64,000 nucleotides of DNA, taken from NCBI GenBank assembly GCA_030340625.1, contig JAOPHQ010002298.1, positions 1 to 64,000 of the forward strand. The letters run 5' to 3'. The notes beneath the pieces were generated by a model. It saw only the letters and a list, made by a program, of their open reading frames with translations, was not told where the DNA came from and ran no database searches. This document shows, one piece after another, positions 54,287 to 63,076 of this stretch; within the stretch, counting starts at the first letter, position 1; each line of letters opens with the position of its first letter. The position numbers were made by a program, and so were the translations under genes. Source of the DNA: Merluccius polli. Taxonomy: Eukaryota > Chordata > Actinopteri > Gadiformes > Merlucciidae.

Positions 54287-55432
54287 TCATGCAGAGAAGT
54301 AGGTGGCAAACTTCTCCCTCACTTGGATGGCCTCCTGTGTGGCGTTGTTGCTGCCTGCTCTCCTGATGTTGTTGAGTGCAGAGGTCCCGTCCTGTGGCTC
54401 CGACTGTGGGAGAGTGGGTCTCATCCTACGGATGAAATTGTGCAGAACACATGTTGCCTTCACACACGCTTCAGCATTGTCAGGGCTAACACCAAGGACG
54501 CGGTGGTACATGCGCCACTGTGCTGCCAGGATGCCAAATGTGTCCTCCACAACCAACCTTGCCCTCGACAGCCTGTAATTAAAGGTTCTCTTCCTTCCAG
54601 GGGGGTGGATACCAGGGAAAGGCCTCATCAGGTTGCGTCGTAGCGGGAAGGCCTCGTCTGCAACGAACACATGAGGCAGAGGTCCAAGGTCCTCTGCAGC
54701 TGGCAACACGAAATCTGCAGGGAGACTGAGGGTTCCATCTTGTAGTGCCCTGCCAAAGGCACTGTTTGCCAATGTACCACCATCACTGGCCCTCCCATAA
54801 TTGCCAACATCAATGAGGCGGAAGCAATATTTGGCGTCGACAACAGCTAAAAGGACAATAGAAAAAGTCCCTTTGTAGTTAAAGAACTGCGATCCTGTGT
54901 TGTTCGGAGCCTGGATCTGCACACGTTTCCCATCGATGGAGCCCACACAATTTGGAAACTGCCAACGTTGCGAAAACTCCGCTGCAATCTCCCTCCAGTC
55001 ATCCTTGGTCGGGACTGGCATGACCTCTGCCACCAGACAATCCCAAATGGCCCGTGACACCTCCGACACTATACCAGCGACCGTGCTGTGCCCAACGCGG
55101 TAGCTAAATGCAATTGTGCGGAAAGAGTCGCCGGTGGCAAGGTACCGCAAGCAAATTGCCAGCCTCTCTCCAGGGGAGATGGCTGACCGGAACGACGTGT
55201 CTGTCTTCGTTATCAGCGGCACGACTTTCAACAGCAACTCGTCAAACTCCGTCCGATTCAGCCTGAAGTACTGCTGGAAGCGCACTTCATCCAGGCGAAG
55301 TTCCGAGACCAGACGGTGGTATTCGCCATGGTCATATCGTCGCTGTACAGTAGGATGAACCCAGATGGAGCGACGCCGTCTTCTTCTTCTTCTCAAATAC
55401 AACGCAACCAACGCAATGTCTTTAGGATCCAT
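54287..55432 (-). CDS. PIF/Harbinger (HARBI1-like) transposase, intact
   Basis: A 381-aa nuclease of the DDE_Tnp_4 / HARBI1 family that cuts and joins Harbinger DNA. The N-terminus has an Arg-rich patch (residues 14-21), then FRLNRTEFDELLLKVVP and a helix-turn-helix-like region (LATGDSFRTIAFSYRVGHST, about 98-117). The catalytic core has Asp167 in VGSIDGKRV, Asp259 in FVADEAFPL and Glu296 in LVVEDTFG, followed by CVLHNFIRR near the end. Length and motifs agree with full-length family members, and no stop or frameshift is present. The start chosen is the first ATG (MDPKDIALVAL). A MADF gene on the other strand of the same element is its likely partner. The element may still be mobile. Confidence 0.93.
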   Translation of the reverse strand: MDPKDIALVALYLRRRRRRRRSIWVHPTVQRRYDHGEYHRLVSELRLDEVRFQQYFRLNRTEFDELLLKVVPLITKTDTSFRSAISPGERLAICLRYLATGDSFRTIAFSYRVGHSTVAGIVSEVSRAIWDCLVAEVMPVPTKDDWREIAAEFSQRWQFPNCVGSIDGKRVQIQAPNNTGSQFFNYKGTFSIVLLAVVDAKYCFRLIDVGNYGRASDGGTLANSAFGRALQDGTLSLPADFVLPAAEDLGPLPHVFVADEAFPLRRNLMRPFPGIHPPGRKRTFNYRLSRARLVVEDTFGILAAQWRMYHRVLGVSPDNAEACVKATCVLHNFIRRMRPTLPQSEPQDGTSALNNIRRAGSNNATQEAIQVREKFATYFSA

Positions 55433-56052
55433 AATTCATCAATGGAGATATTAGGTAAGCGCGCTGTGTATTTATAGGCACATATTTCCCGCTAGAACGT
55501 TTATTTATTAGCGGCAAAATAAACGTTCTACCGGTAAATAATAGCGGCAAATAATATGTGGCCATAAATGCATCATATCAGATTGTTATACCGTCTTATA
55601 CCAGAGAATGTCTAATAAGGGAGACGGGCTCTGCTTATACCGACTACCCACGTCATAGTCATAGTTGTTGTTTCCCTCTGACATGTTTGCAGTGGGAAGT
55701 AAACTAGCGGGGAGCCATGGCAACCGACGCCGGCAGCAGATATTTTTTTCTGCCAGCGAGTAGAATTTTGGCGAGAAGCGAGGAGCAATGGGCGAGTAGC
55801 GACGTATGTGAATGCCCCTTATGAACTGCCGAGAGGGACGAAAAGCACTACGTGGTACAGGTAAGGCTAAACGCGTTTTCACTCAGAGCCAGCGTGACTG
55901 TGGAACAGAGAAGGAGCTTAGCGAGATGCGCTTGTCACTTAAAAAACGATATAAACATGAGAACATAATTCACCATCTTGCTCGAGGAGTAATTACTTAT
56001 ACATGCTCACACTAATTCAATGCAGTTTGAAGTTTGTTTGAAATAACGTACC

Positions 56053-56378
56053 CAGTGCTCGAAGTGGGCCGGTACGCACCAGTACGCAGTACCGGCACTT
56101 CTACATTTTACCCTTTAGCGTACCGGCACTTTTTCTTGCGTACCTGCACTTGTACCCCTGCGGGTACAAGTGCGGGTACAAGTGCGGGTACAGGCTGCGG
56201 TCGTAGGTCCGCGGTGGGTTACGATCGCGCCCCCCCGTCGGTCGTAGGTCCGGGGTGGGTTAATATCCCCCCGTCGGTCGTAGGTCCGGGGTGGGTTAAT
56301 ATCGCACCCCCCCCCGTCGCTTATATGTGAATAAGGGAGTACCGTACCGGCACTTATTTTTTTCCACTTCGAGCACTG
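56053..56378. mobile_element. Small hAT MITE with internal GC minisatellite
   Basis: CAGTGCTCGAAGTGG and its inverse CCACTTCGAGCACTG are the ends. AACGTACC is duplicated exactly at 56045-56052 and 56379-56386. Inside, a 12-bp GCGGGTACAAGT repeat is followed by three GGTCCG(C/G)GGTGGGTTA units with poly-C spacers, like the repeats at 10670-10830. Confidence 0.92.
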
Positions 56379-56578
56379 AACGTACCTCATCATCCGAAAC
56401 AAAACTTGATGAAGTGGTGTTTGAAGACATGTTGTTATCATGTTGTCATAGCTTCTTGAATCTTGACTAATACCGCTTGCCGTAGTTCGAAAACGCGAGG
56501 CGCTAGAGAGCATAAATTCGTTTGAATGCAAAATACAATTTGACCACTAGATGGGGGAAAAAACTACTTAGTGTCCCT

Positions 56579-56904
56579 TTAACGTAGCTGCAGTACTCCA
56601 CTAGCGCCACACATTCAAAACACACAGCCACACTTGCTTCTCTCCACCGACCCCCCTCTTCGACCCTAAGGCAGCCCTACTAGTAAGTTTGGGTGCGCGG
56701 TCCCCGGCACTGCGGGCGGCCCTCGTCTTAAAGAGACACCTCTTCATACCATACTACACAGTGAACATAACATAGCACAGATAAACACACATGAACACCC
56801 CATGTCGTACATAAACATTATATGCAATGAGTGAAATACATGTGTCTGTGTAGTACAAAGGTAATAAATTAAAGGGACCCTAAAATTAATGTGACGGTGT
56901 CACA
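56579..56904 (+). repeat. LTR, right part
   Basis: Continuation of 45370-46016 after the 10.6-kb insertion. AATAAA near 56865 lies close to the CA end, as expected for an LTR read on the + strand. GCCT follows at 56905-56908. Confidence 0.6.
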
Positions 56905-56908
56905 GCCT

Positions 56909-57930
56909 TTTCTACACCACTAACTGCTATTCTACTGTTACTTGTTAGTATTGGGATTGTTACATTCCACTCATTTTCCTGATCATTCCCCACACATCTG
57001 ACTTTACCTCCCGACCTATCTCACTACAATATTTCCTCCAGCATGCACGCTTAGCTGCTCTAATCGTCCTTCTGACCACTGCTTGCGACCTTTTATACTG
57101 AACTAACGACTCCATTGAATGTTGTTTCTTTAACAGTCTACATGCCCTATTCCATGCTCTAATTGTATGTCTGCAATTTTCATCCCACCACGGCATATTC
57201 TTTTTGCTTCTGCACCCTGATGCTTTTGGTATCGACTCATTTGCTGATTTTATTACAGCTGTGACTACTGCCTTATTTAACTCATCCACATCTTCCCATT
57301 CCTCTTTACGTAATTGTTAAAATCTGTTTCTACTCATTTCTTGAAAGAGTCCCCAATTAGTTTATTAATCTTCCATCTTGTCAATCTCATGTCTTCTACC
57401 CGTTGCAACTCTACTCCAATCTTAATAATGATTGGATAGTGGTCACTACCCATTAATATTTAATTTAGCACCACCCAATCAGTGATGCCTGCTATTTCAT
57501 TTGATGTCATCATTAAATCAATCACACTCTCCTTATTTTTTATTTTAATAATTCTTCTACTATTGAGCCATTTACATCAGTTCTCTCACTCCCCCATAGA
57601 GTGCTAAAAAAAATGTGCCCCCGCGGTTGTTGACGGGGGGTTGCTGCGCGACTGTTGACGGGGGGGGGGGGGGGGGGGGGGGGGGGTGGTGCTGCGCGAT
57701 TTTTGCCGGGGGGGTGGGGGTTGTTTTGTTTTTTTTTTCTTCCTTCATGCCCCCCCCCCCGGCGTCTGGGCCCCGGTGCTATGGACTCACATTCTCTCCC
57801 TAAATGAACAGTACTGAACCTTGTTCCATTTCCAACAAAAATGGCCACCCCACCACCTTTCCCCATCTCCCTGTCATTCCTTATAGCCGTGTATCCTTGT
57901 ATTATAAAATCCCATTGCACTCTCAACCAT
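56909..57930 (-). pseudogene. I-type LINE ORF2, endonuclease/linker part
   Basis: On the - strand: ETWLRVQWDFIIQGYTAIRN and KGGGVAIFVGNGTRFSTVHL (endonuclease start), then after a gap with a GC-rich insert PWWDENCRHTIRAWNRACRL and SEIGREVKSDVWGMIRKMSG, then, frame-shifted, NVTIPILTSNSRIAVSGVEK. The last residues join AMLLAETLIKV at 45370 when the LTR insertion is removed. It is the middle of the same I-type LINE. Confidence 0.8.
57615..57780. repeat. GC-rich module, copy 2
   Basis: GCCCCCGCGGTTGTTGACGG, a G run of about 26 (57661-57686), GCTGCGCGATTTTTGCCGGG and CGGCGTCTGGGCCCCGG. It is inserted in the endonuclease region of the I-type LINE. Related to 10330-10430 and 59570-59705. Confidence 0.75.
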
Positions 57931-58169
57931 GTTTCAATTAAATTACATTTTATTTGTATAGCGCCAATTCATAACAGAAGTTATCTCAGGGCACTTTTCA
58001 AATAGAGCAGGTCTAGACCGAACTCCTTATAACATTTACAGAGACCCAACAGTACCACCATGAGCAAGCACTTGGCGACGGGGGCAAGGAAAACTGCCTG
58101 TTAAAAGGCAGAAACCTCGGACAGACCCTTCGACTCTAGGTGGGTGGTCATCTGCCTTGACCAGTTGGG

Positions 58170-58193
58170 GGGAGAGAGAGAGAGAGAGAGAGA
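58170..58193. repeat. (GA)n microsatellite in the L2 3' UTR
   Basis: About 11 GA units; a shorter GAGAGA run lies near 58466. Confidence 0.85.
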
Positions 58194-58744
58194 ACAACTA
58201 CACTAATGAACATGAAGATGATGACGACAGCAGCAATGATGGGGGACAGCGAGCAGCAACAACAGTAACTGTAGCAATGATAATACTTAATAATAACTAC
58301 TACTAATAACGACAATAATATCACAGATATTAGCAATGGCAGTTAAGCAGGACCATGGCAGAAGGCTCTACCAGGATCCATGAGAACCTGCGAGACGAGA
58401 AAACACAGGAACTCCAGGGAAGAAGTGTTAGTAACATGCATTAATGGGACATGAATGTGTGCAGAAAGAGAGAGAGAGGGAGAGAGGAGCTCAGTGCACC
58501 ACGGGAAATCCCCCGATAGTCTAGGCCAGGCATTCCCAAAGTGTGGTGCAGGAAAAATGTAATGGCGGTCTGGTGTAATATTACACAATTACAGTGCTGT
58601 TTTTTAAGTGGGATTTTTCCATACAATAAAAAAACATGAACAGTAAACATTTCCTTTGTAATCCCTTTTATTTTAAATAAAAAAACTATAATTTCTTAGT
58701 TTTTGATAGAAACGTAGAAGAAGACAGCTGCTGTCTTCTTCTTT

Positions 58745-59199
58745 TCCTCCGCGGCGGTGCGCCGCGCCGGCTCTGGGTCGGCTTGGAAGGGTTCGGGGGC
58801 GAAGGTGGCCGGCGGCTTCGGCCTCTGGCTTTACAGCGCCCCCCCCCCCCCCCCCCGCGCTCCGACCTCGCCGCTTCCGGGGGCCGTGGACGCAGTATCT
58901 CGCTGCGTCTTCCTCCTCGCTGCGCCTTCCTCCACGGGGGTCGGGGACGGGGCCCCCTCGCCCCGGACGTGACTGTCGACCGGGACGGACTGTCCTCAGT
59001 GCATCCCAACCGCGTCGCGTCGTTCAGGGCGGGGATCCGGCTCACGTACAACTGGCGCAAGGGGTCGGCGGCGATGTCGGCTACCCACCCGACCCGTCTT
59101 GAAACACGGACCAAGGAGTCTAACGCACGCACGAGTCAGAGGGTCCTACGAAACCCCGCGGCGCAATGAAAGTGAGGGCCGAGGTGGGATCCCGGCCCC
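58745..59199 (+). pseudogene. 28S rRNA fragment (rDNA-derived insert)
   Basis: The + strand matches large-subunit rRNA as I know it: GGGTCGGCTTGGAAGGGTTC (D2 region), then GGGATCCGGCTCACGTACAA, GGGTCGGCGGCGATGTCGG, CTACCCACCCGACCCGTCTT, GAAACACGGACCAAGGAGTC, TAACGC and GGCGCAATGAAAGTGAGGGCC, ending near CGAGGTGGGATCCCGG. About 455 bases of some 4 kb are present, with poly-C expansion and small differences, so it is a fragment. It lies inside the disrupted 3' part of an L2. Confidence 0.9.
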
Positions 59200-59569
59200 T
59201 GTTTATCTGTTTCGGAGCCTATTCTCTTAATGTTGCGGATCGTTTGTAACTTCATTGCAATTTAATTCAATGTACTGTCGTTCTATTTTCCATAACCGTT
59301 GTGTTATAATGATGCTAAGTCCACGGTCATTTAATAGGCCTATTGCTGCAATTTTTCTTTTACGCGGCTGAAAATAACCGTAGGCCTACTTTCTGTCACT
59401 GAGCCGTGTCTGTCACTCATCCTCTTAAAAGTGGAAACTTTTGCGTAGCTTTGTTGCATTATATTGAAACTTTGTTGATGTTGTTATTGTCATGCGTCTT
59501 CTGGTTATTTGCGCATGATTAAACATGAGTCTTTATATGGCGATAAAACAAACTTTGTTGTTTGGTGGA

Positions 59570-59705
59570 TTGTTGGGTGGGGTGCTGCGCGAATGTTGAC
59601 GGGGGGGGGGGGTGCTCCGCGAATGTTGACGGGGTAGGCCCCCCCCGGCGTCTTCATGGGCCCCCCCCGGCGTCTGGGTTGCACCGTCGATAGTTACGCC
59701 AGTGA
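59570..59705. repeat. GC-rich module, copy 3
   Basis: Two GTGCT(G/C)CGCGAATGTTGACG units, poly-G and poly-C tracts, CGGCGTCTGGGTTGCACCGT and CGATAGTTACGCC. The end matches copy 1 (10330-10430) closely. It abuts the remaining L2 RT sequence. Confidence 0.75.
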
Positions 59706-62046
59706 GAGTAGCTATATCTGTAGACATTGAGTCTCTAAGGTTTTTGGGGCCAAGTACAAGAATTTCGGTTTTCTCTGAGTTTAACATCAGAAAATTGCAG
59801 CTCATCCAGGATTTTATGTCCTTAGGACATGTTTGTAATTTAGATAATTGATTAATTTCATCGGCTTTGATCGATAGATATAACTGCGTATCATCTGCAT
59901 AACAATGAAAGTTAATGGAGTGATTTCTAATAATGTTGCCTAAAGGGAGCATATATAAAGTAAATAGTATTGGTCCAAGTACAGAACCTTGTGGAACTCC
60001 ATGACTAACTAGTATTTATTGAAGATTCATTGTTAACATGTACAAACTGTGAACGATCTGATAAATAGGACCTAAACCAGCTTAGTGCAGTTCCTTTAAT
60101 GTCAATTTGATGCTCGAGTCTCTGTAAAAGAATATTATGATCAATGGTGTCAAATGCAGCACAAAGATCTAATAATACAAGTACAGAGACAAGTCCATTG
60201 TCAGAAGCAATCAAAATGTCATTATTAACATTAACCAGAGCTGTCTCTGTGCTATGATGAACTCTATATCATGACTGGAAATCCTCAAATAAACTATTAT
60301 GTAGAAAGTCACACAATTGTTTGGTGACTACTTTCTCCAGAATCTTGGACAGAAAGGTGAGATTAGAAATCGGTCTATAGTTGGCTAAAACCCCTGGGTC
60401 AAGAGTGGGCTTTTTAAGAAGGGGTTTAATTACAGCTACTTTAAAGGACTGTAGTACATATCCTGATAATAAAGAAAGATTAATCATATCCAGTAAAGAA
60501 GTGCCAATTAAGGGTACAACTTCTTTAAGCAGCCTAGTTGGGATGGGGTCTAACAGACAGGATGATGACCTCGATGAAGAAATTATAGAGGTTAACTGAT
60601 AGACTGACAGCAGAAAAACACTCCAAATACACATCTAAGGTTGCACCAGTCAAAGTGTCTGATGTTGGAGAGCCTGCGATAGCTATTGAGGGCATTTGGT
60701 GACTAATTTTCTCTCTAATAGTAATAATTTTATTATAAAAGAAGTTCATGAAGTCATTGCTACTTAAGTTTATGGGGATACATGGCTCAATAGAGCTGTG
60801 AGTCTCTGTCAGCCTGGCTACAGTGCTGAAGAGGAACCTAGGGTTGTTCTTATTTTCTTCTATTAGTGCTGAGTAAAAGGCTCCTCTGGCATTACGGAGG
60901 GCCTTTCTATAATTTTTAAGATTATTTTGCCAAATTAAGCGATTTTCTAATAAATTCGAAGCGCGCCATTTCCTTTCTGATTTCCTTGTTTCTTGTTTTA
61001 ATTGACGAGTTTGTTGGTTGTACCACGGTGCTAGTTTCCTATGTTTAATTATTTTCTGTTTTCTAGGAGCGATAGAATCTAATGTTGATTGTAGAGAGCC
61101 TGCAGCACTATTAACAAGATTATCAATTTGGGAGTGACTAAAGTTAATATAGGACTCTATTATATTCAGATATGGCATTGAATTAAACACTGATGGAATC
61201 TCCTCCTTAAATTTAGCTACAGCACTGTCAGATAGACATCTGCTGTAGGAAGTTTTGCTTAATGGCTTATAGTCTAATAATAGAAATTCAAAAGTTATTA
61301 AATAATGGTCAGATAGGAGAGGATTATGTGGAAAAACTATGAAATGTTCAATATCCATGCCATATGATAGAGCAAGGTCAAGAGTGTGATTAAAACAATG
61401 GGTTGGTTTATTTACACTCTGACAAAAGCCAATTGAGTCTATTAATGAGGTAAATGCGTTACTAAGGCTGTCATTTGTAACATCCAAATGGATATTAAAA
61501 TCACCTACAATAATTACTTTATCTGATTTAAGAACTAAACTTGATAGAAACTCTGAGAATTCAGATATAAAATCAGAGTACGGTCCAGGAGCGCGGTACA
61601 CTATAACAAATAGGACTTGGCTGCAGTGTTTTCCAGTTTGGGTGAGAAAAACTAAGAACAATGCTTTCAAATGAATTATAATTTAGTTTTGGTTTAGGGT
61701 CCATTAAAACGCTCGAATCATATATAGCTGCTACTCCACCTCCTCGGCCTGTACCTTGGGGAATGTGAGTATTAATATGACTGGGGGGGGTGGATTCATT
61801 TAGGCTAGCATAATCCTCATGGGACAACCAGGTCTCAGTAAGACAAAGTAAATCAATATCATAATCTGATATTAATTCATTCACTAAAACAGCTTTAGAG
61901 GACAGAGACCTGATATTTAACAGTCCACATTTCATTATTTTATTTTGTGCTACTGAGGAGTTTGTTTTAATTTGTATTAGGTTTTCATGGTTAACTCCTC
62001 TTGTTTTTATTTCTTTAAATAATGTAGGTGGTCGGGGGACAGACAC
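59700..62046 (-). pseudogene. L2 ORF2: endonuclease and reverse transcriptase (frame-broken)
   Basis: On the - strand, in order: endonuclease (MKCGLLNIRSLSSKAVLVNE, LLCLTETWLS, GRGGGVAAIY; then VIIVGDFNIHLDV and LLSDHYLITFEF in another frame), linker (LAPWYNQQTRQLKQETRKSE), and reverse transcriptase (KPLLKKPTLDPGVLANYRPI, VLVLLDLCAAFDTIDHNILL, FHCYADDTQLYLS). Frame changes fall near 61620, 60600, 60240 and 59980. The thumb and C-terminus are missing beyond about 59700, where repeat DNA has replaced them. Inactive. Confidence 0.88.
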
Positions 62047-62142
62047 AGTCTCTATGGGGTTGTGGGTGGGTGACTGTACTAGAAGAAGCGCAGAGAAGTG
62101 TGTAAGACAGCAACTCTGCTTCCTGGTCCCAACTCTGGACTG

Positions 62143-62960
62143 TCAGGTTTTAGAAATAAACTGTATCATATTCCTAGATAAGAGAGCGGCTCCATCCAAC
62201 GTGGGATGGATGCCGTCGCTCCTAATCAAACCAGGTTTTCCCCAAAAAGGCTGCCAATTATCTATGAAGCCCACATTTTTTGCTGGACACCACCTGGACA
62301 GCCAGCAGTGGAAGGACGCCATGCGGCTATACATGACGTCACTGGTCACATGGGGCAGGGGTCCAGAGAAAACTACGGTGTCCGACATTGTTTTAGCGTA
62401 TCTACACACCGACTCCATATTAATTTTACCTCCGATTGGCGTAATCAGGTGTCATTACTGCCGACGTGAATAACAATCTTATGATATTTACGTTTGCCTT
62501 TAGCCAGCAGTTTTAAATAGGATTCAACATCGCCCGCTCTGGCCCCAGGGATACATTTAACTATGGCCGCTGGCTTCGCTAACTTCACGTTTCTGACTAT
62601 AGAAGAGCCAATAACCAGAGTCTGTTCCTCAGCGGGTGTGTCGTTGAGTGGGGAAAACGTATTAGAAACGTGAATGGGCTGGTGGTGAGCCTTCTCCCGA
62701 ACAGTCACCCACTCTCCCTGGCTTCCCGGCTGTTCAGAGTCTACCGGGGGATGGCTAACTAGAGCTACCTCCGGTCGGCCCGCACCGACTACCGGGGACG
62801 GTGTGGTGCGGTACCGTGCCTCTAAGTCACTAATCCTCACCTCTAGCACAGTAAATAAACTACATTTAATACAGGTACCATTATCACTAAAAGAGGTGGA
62901 GGAATAACTGAACATTTGGCACACTGAGCAGGAAAGAGGAGCAGAGGAAGAGGCAGAGGA
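62143..62960 (-). pseudogene. L2 ORF1: Cys-rich plus SGNH/esterase-like protein (split)
   Basis: On the - strand the protein has a CSVCQMFS...CIKC pair, LFTVLEVRISDLEARY (short coiled coil), then TLVIGSSIVRNVKL, PGARAGDVESYLKLLAKGKR, IVIHVGSNDT, and in a second frame DTVVFSGPLPHVTSDVMYSR and SDGIHPTLDGAALLSRN. GSS, GSND and DGIHP are the block I, III and V motifs of SGNH hydrolases, which are known from ORF1 of CR1/L2 LINEs. One frame change near 62440 splits the domain. Its role in the element is thought to be lipid or RNA binding; I see only the motifs. Confidence 0.75.
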
Positions 62961-62965
62961 GTTTC

Positions 62966-63076
62966 TTGAATACAAATTATACTGGGTTTATCCTGCATAC
63001 CTGAGACAAACCTCTTAAGCTCTTGCCCATTAGCTACAAGACTTCTTGCATTCCACTGCAATATAGGTATGACCAT
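62966..63076 (-). pseudogene. I-type LINE ORF2 start (endonuclease N-terminus)
   Basis: ATG at 63076, then VIPILQWNARSLVANGQELK and FVSGMQDKPSIICIQE; the QWNARSL and CIQE patterns are the first motifs of an AP endonuclease. The L2 insertion cuts it here; it continues as TWLRVQW at about 57930. Confidence 0.82.

Larger units (their letters stand above)
51591..55818. mobile_element. Two-gene PIF/Harbinger transposon
   Basis: GCATTCACATACGTCGCTAC and the following TCGCCCA at 51594 and inverted at the right end are the terminal repeats (about 27 bp after a short mismatched tip). The flanking trinucleotides are ATA and TTA, near the TWA target of this group. It carries a DDE transposase on the - strand and a MADF-type DNA-binding gene on the + strand, the two-gene plan of Harbinger elements. 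Length 4.2 kb. Confidence 0.88.
46017..56578. mobile_element. 10.6-kb unit with short TIRs and TTAA duplication
   Basis: AGGGACACTAAGTAGTTTTT starts the left end and its reverse complement closes the right end at 56578, about 21 matching bases. TTAA flanks both sides (46013-46016, 56579-56582). The ends match a common fish TTAA-type MITE. Most of the length is later insertions: L2 tail, P-like transposase pieces, Harbinger elements, foldback and hAT. It may be a MITE inflated by nested insertions, not a single mobile unit. Confidence 0.75.
57936..62960 (-). mobile_element. L2-type LINE, near full length, with later inserts
   Basis: The 3' end lies at 57936 (TAATTT-rich tail after a 3' UTR containing GCGCCAATTCATAACAGAAG on the + strand) and the 5' end at 62960. 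GTTTC occurs on both sides (57931-57935, 62961-62965). It splits the I-type LINE between CIQE and TWLR. ORF1 (esterase-like) and a broken ORF2 are present, and an rDNA fragment plus the GC-rich module interrupt its 3' third. Confidence 0.85.

Noticed and set aside
57615..57803. Gly-rich open frame
   Set aside because: It translates poly-G in the GC-rich module.
58686..59169. Arg/Pro-rich open frames on both strands
   Set aside because: The DNA is 28S rRNA sequence, so protein reading is spurious.
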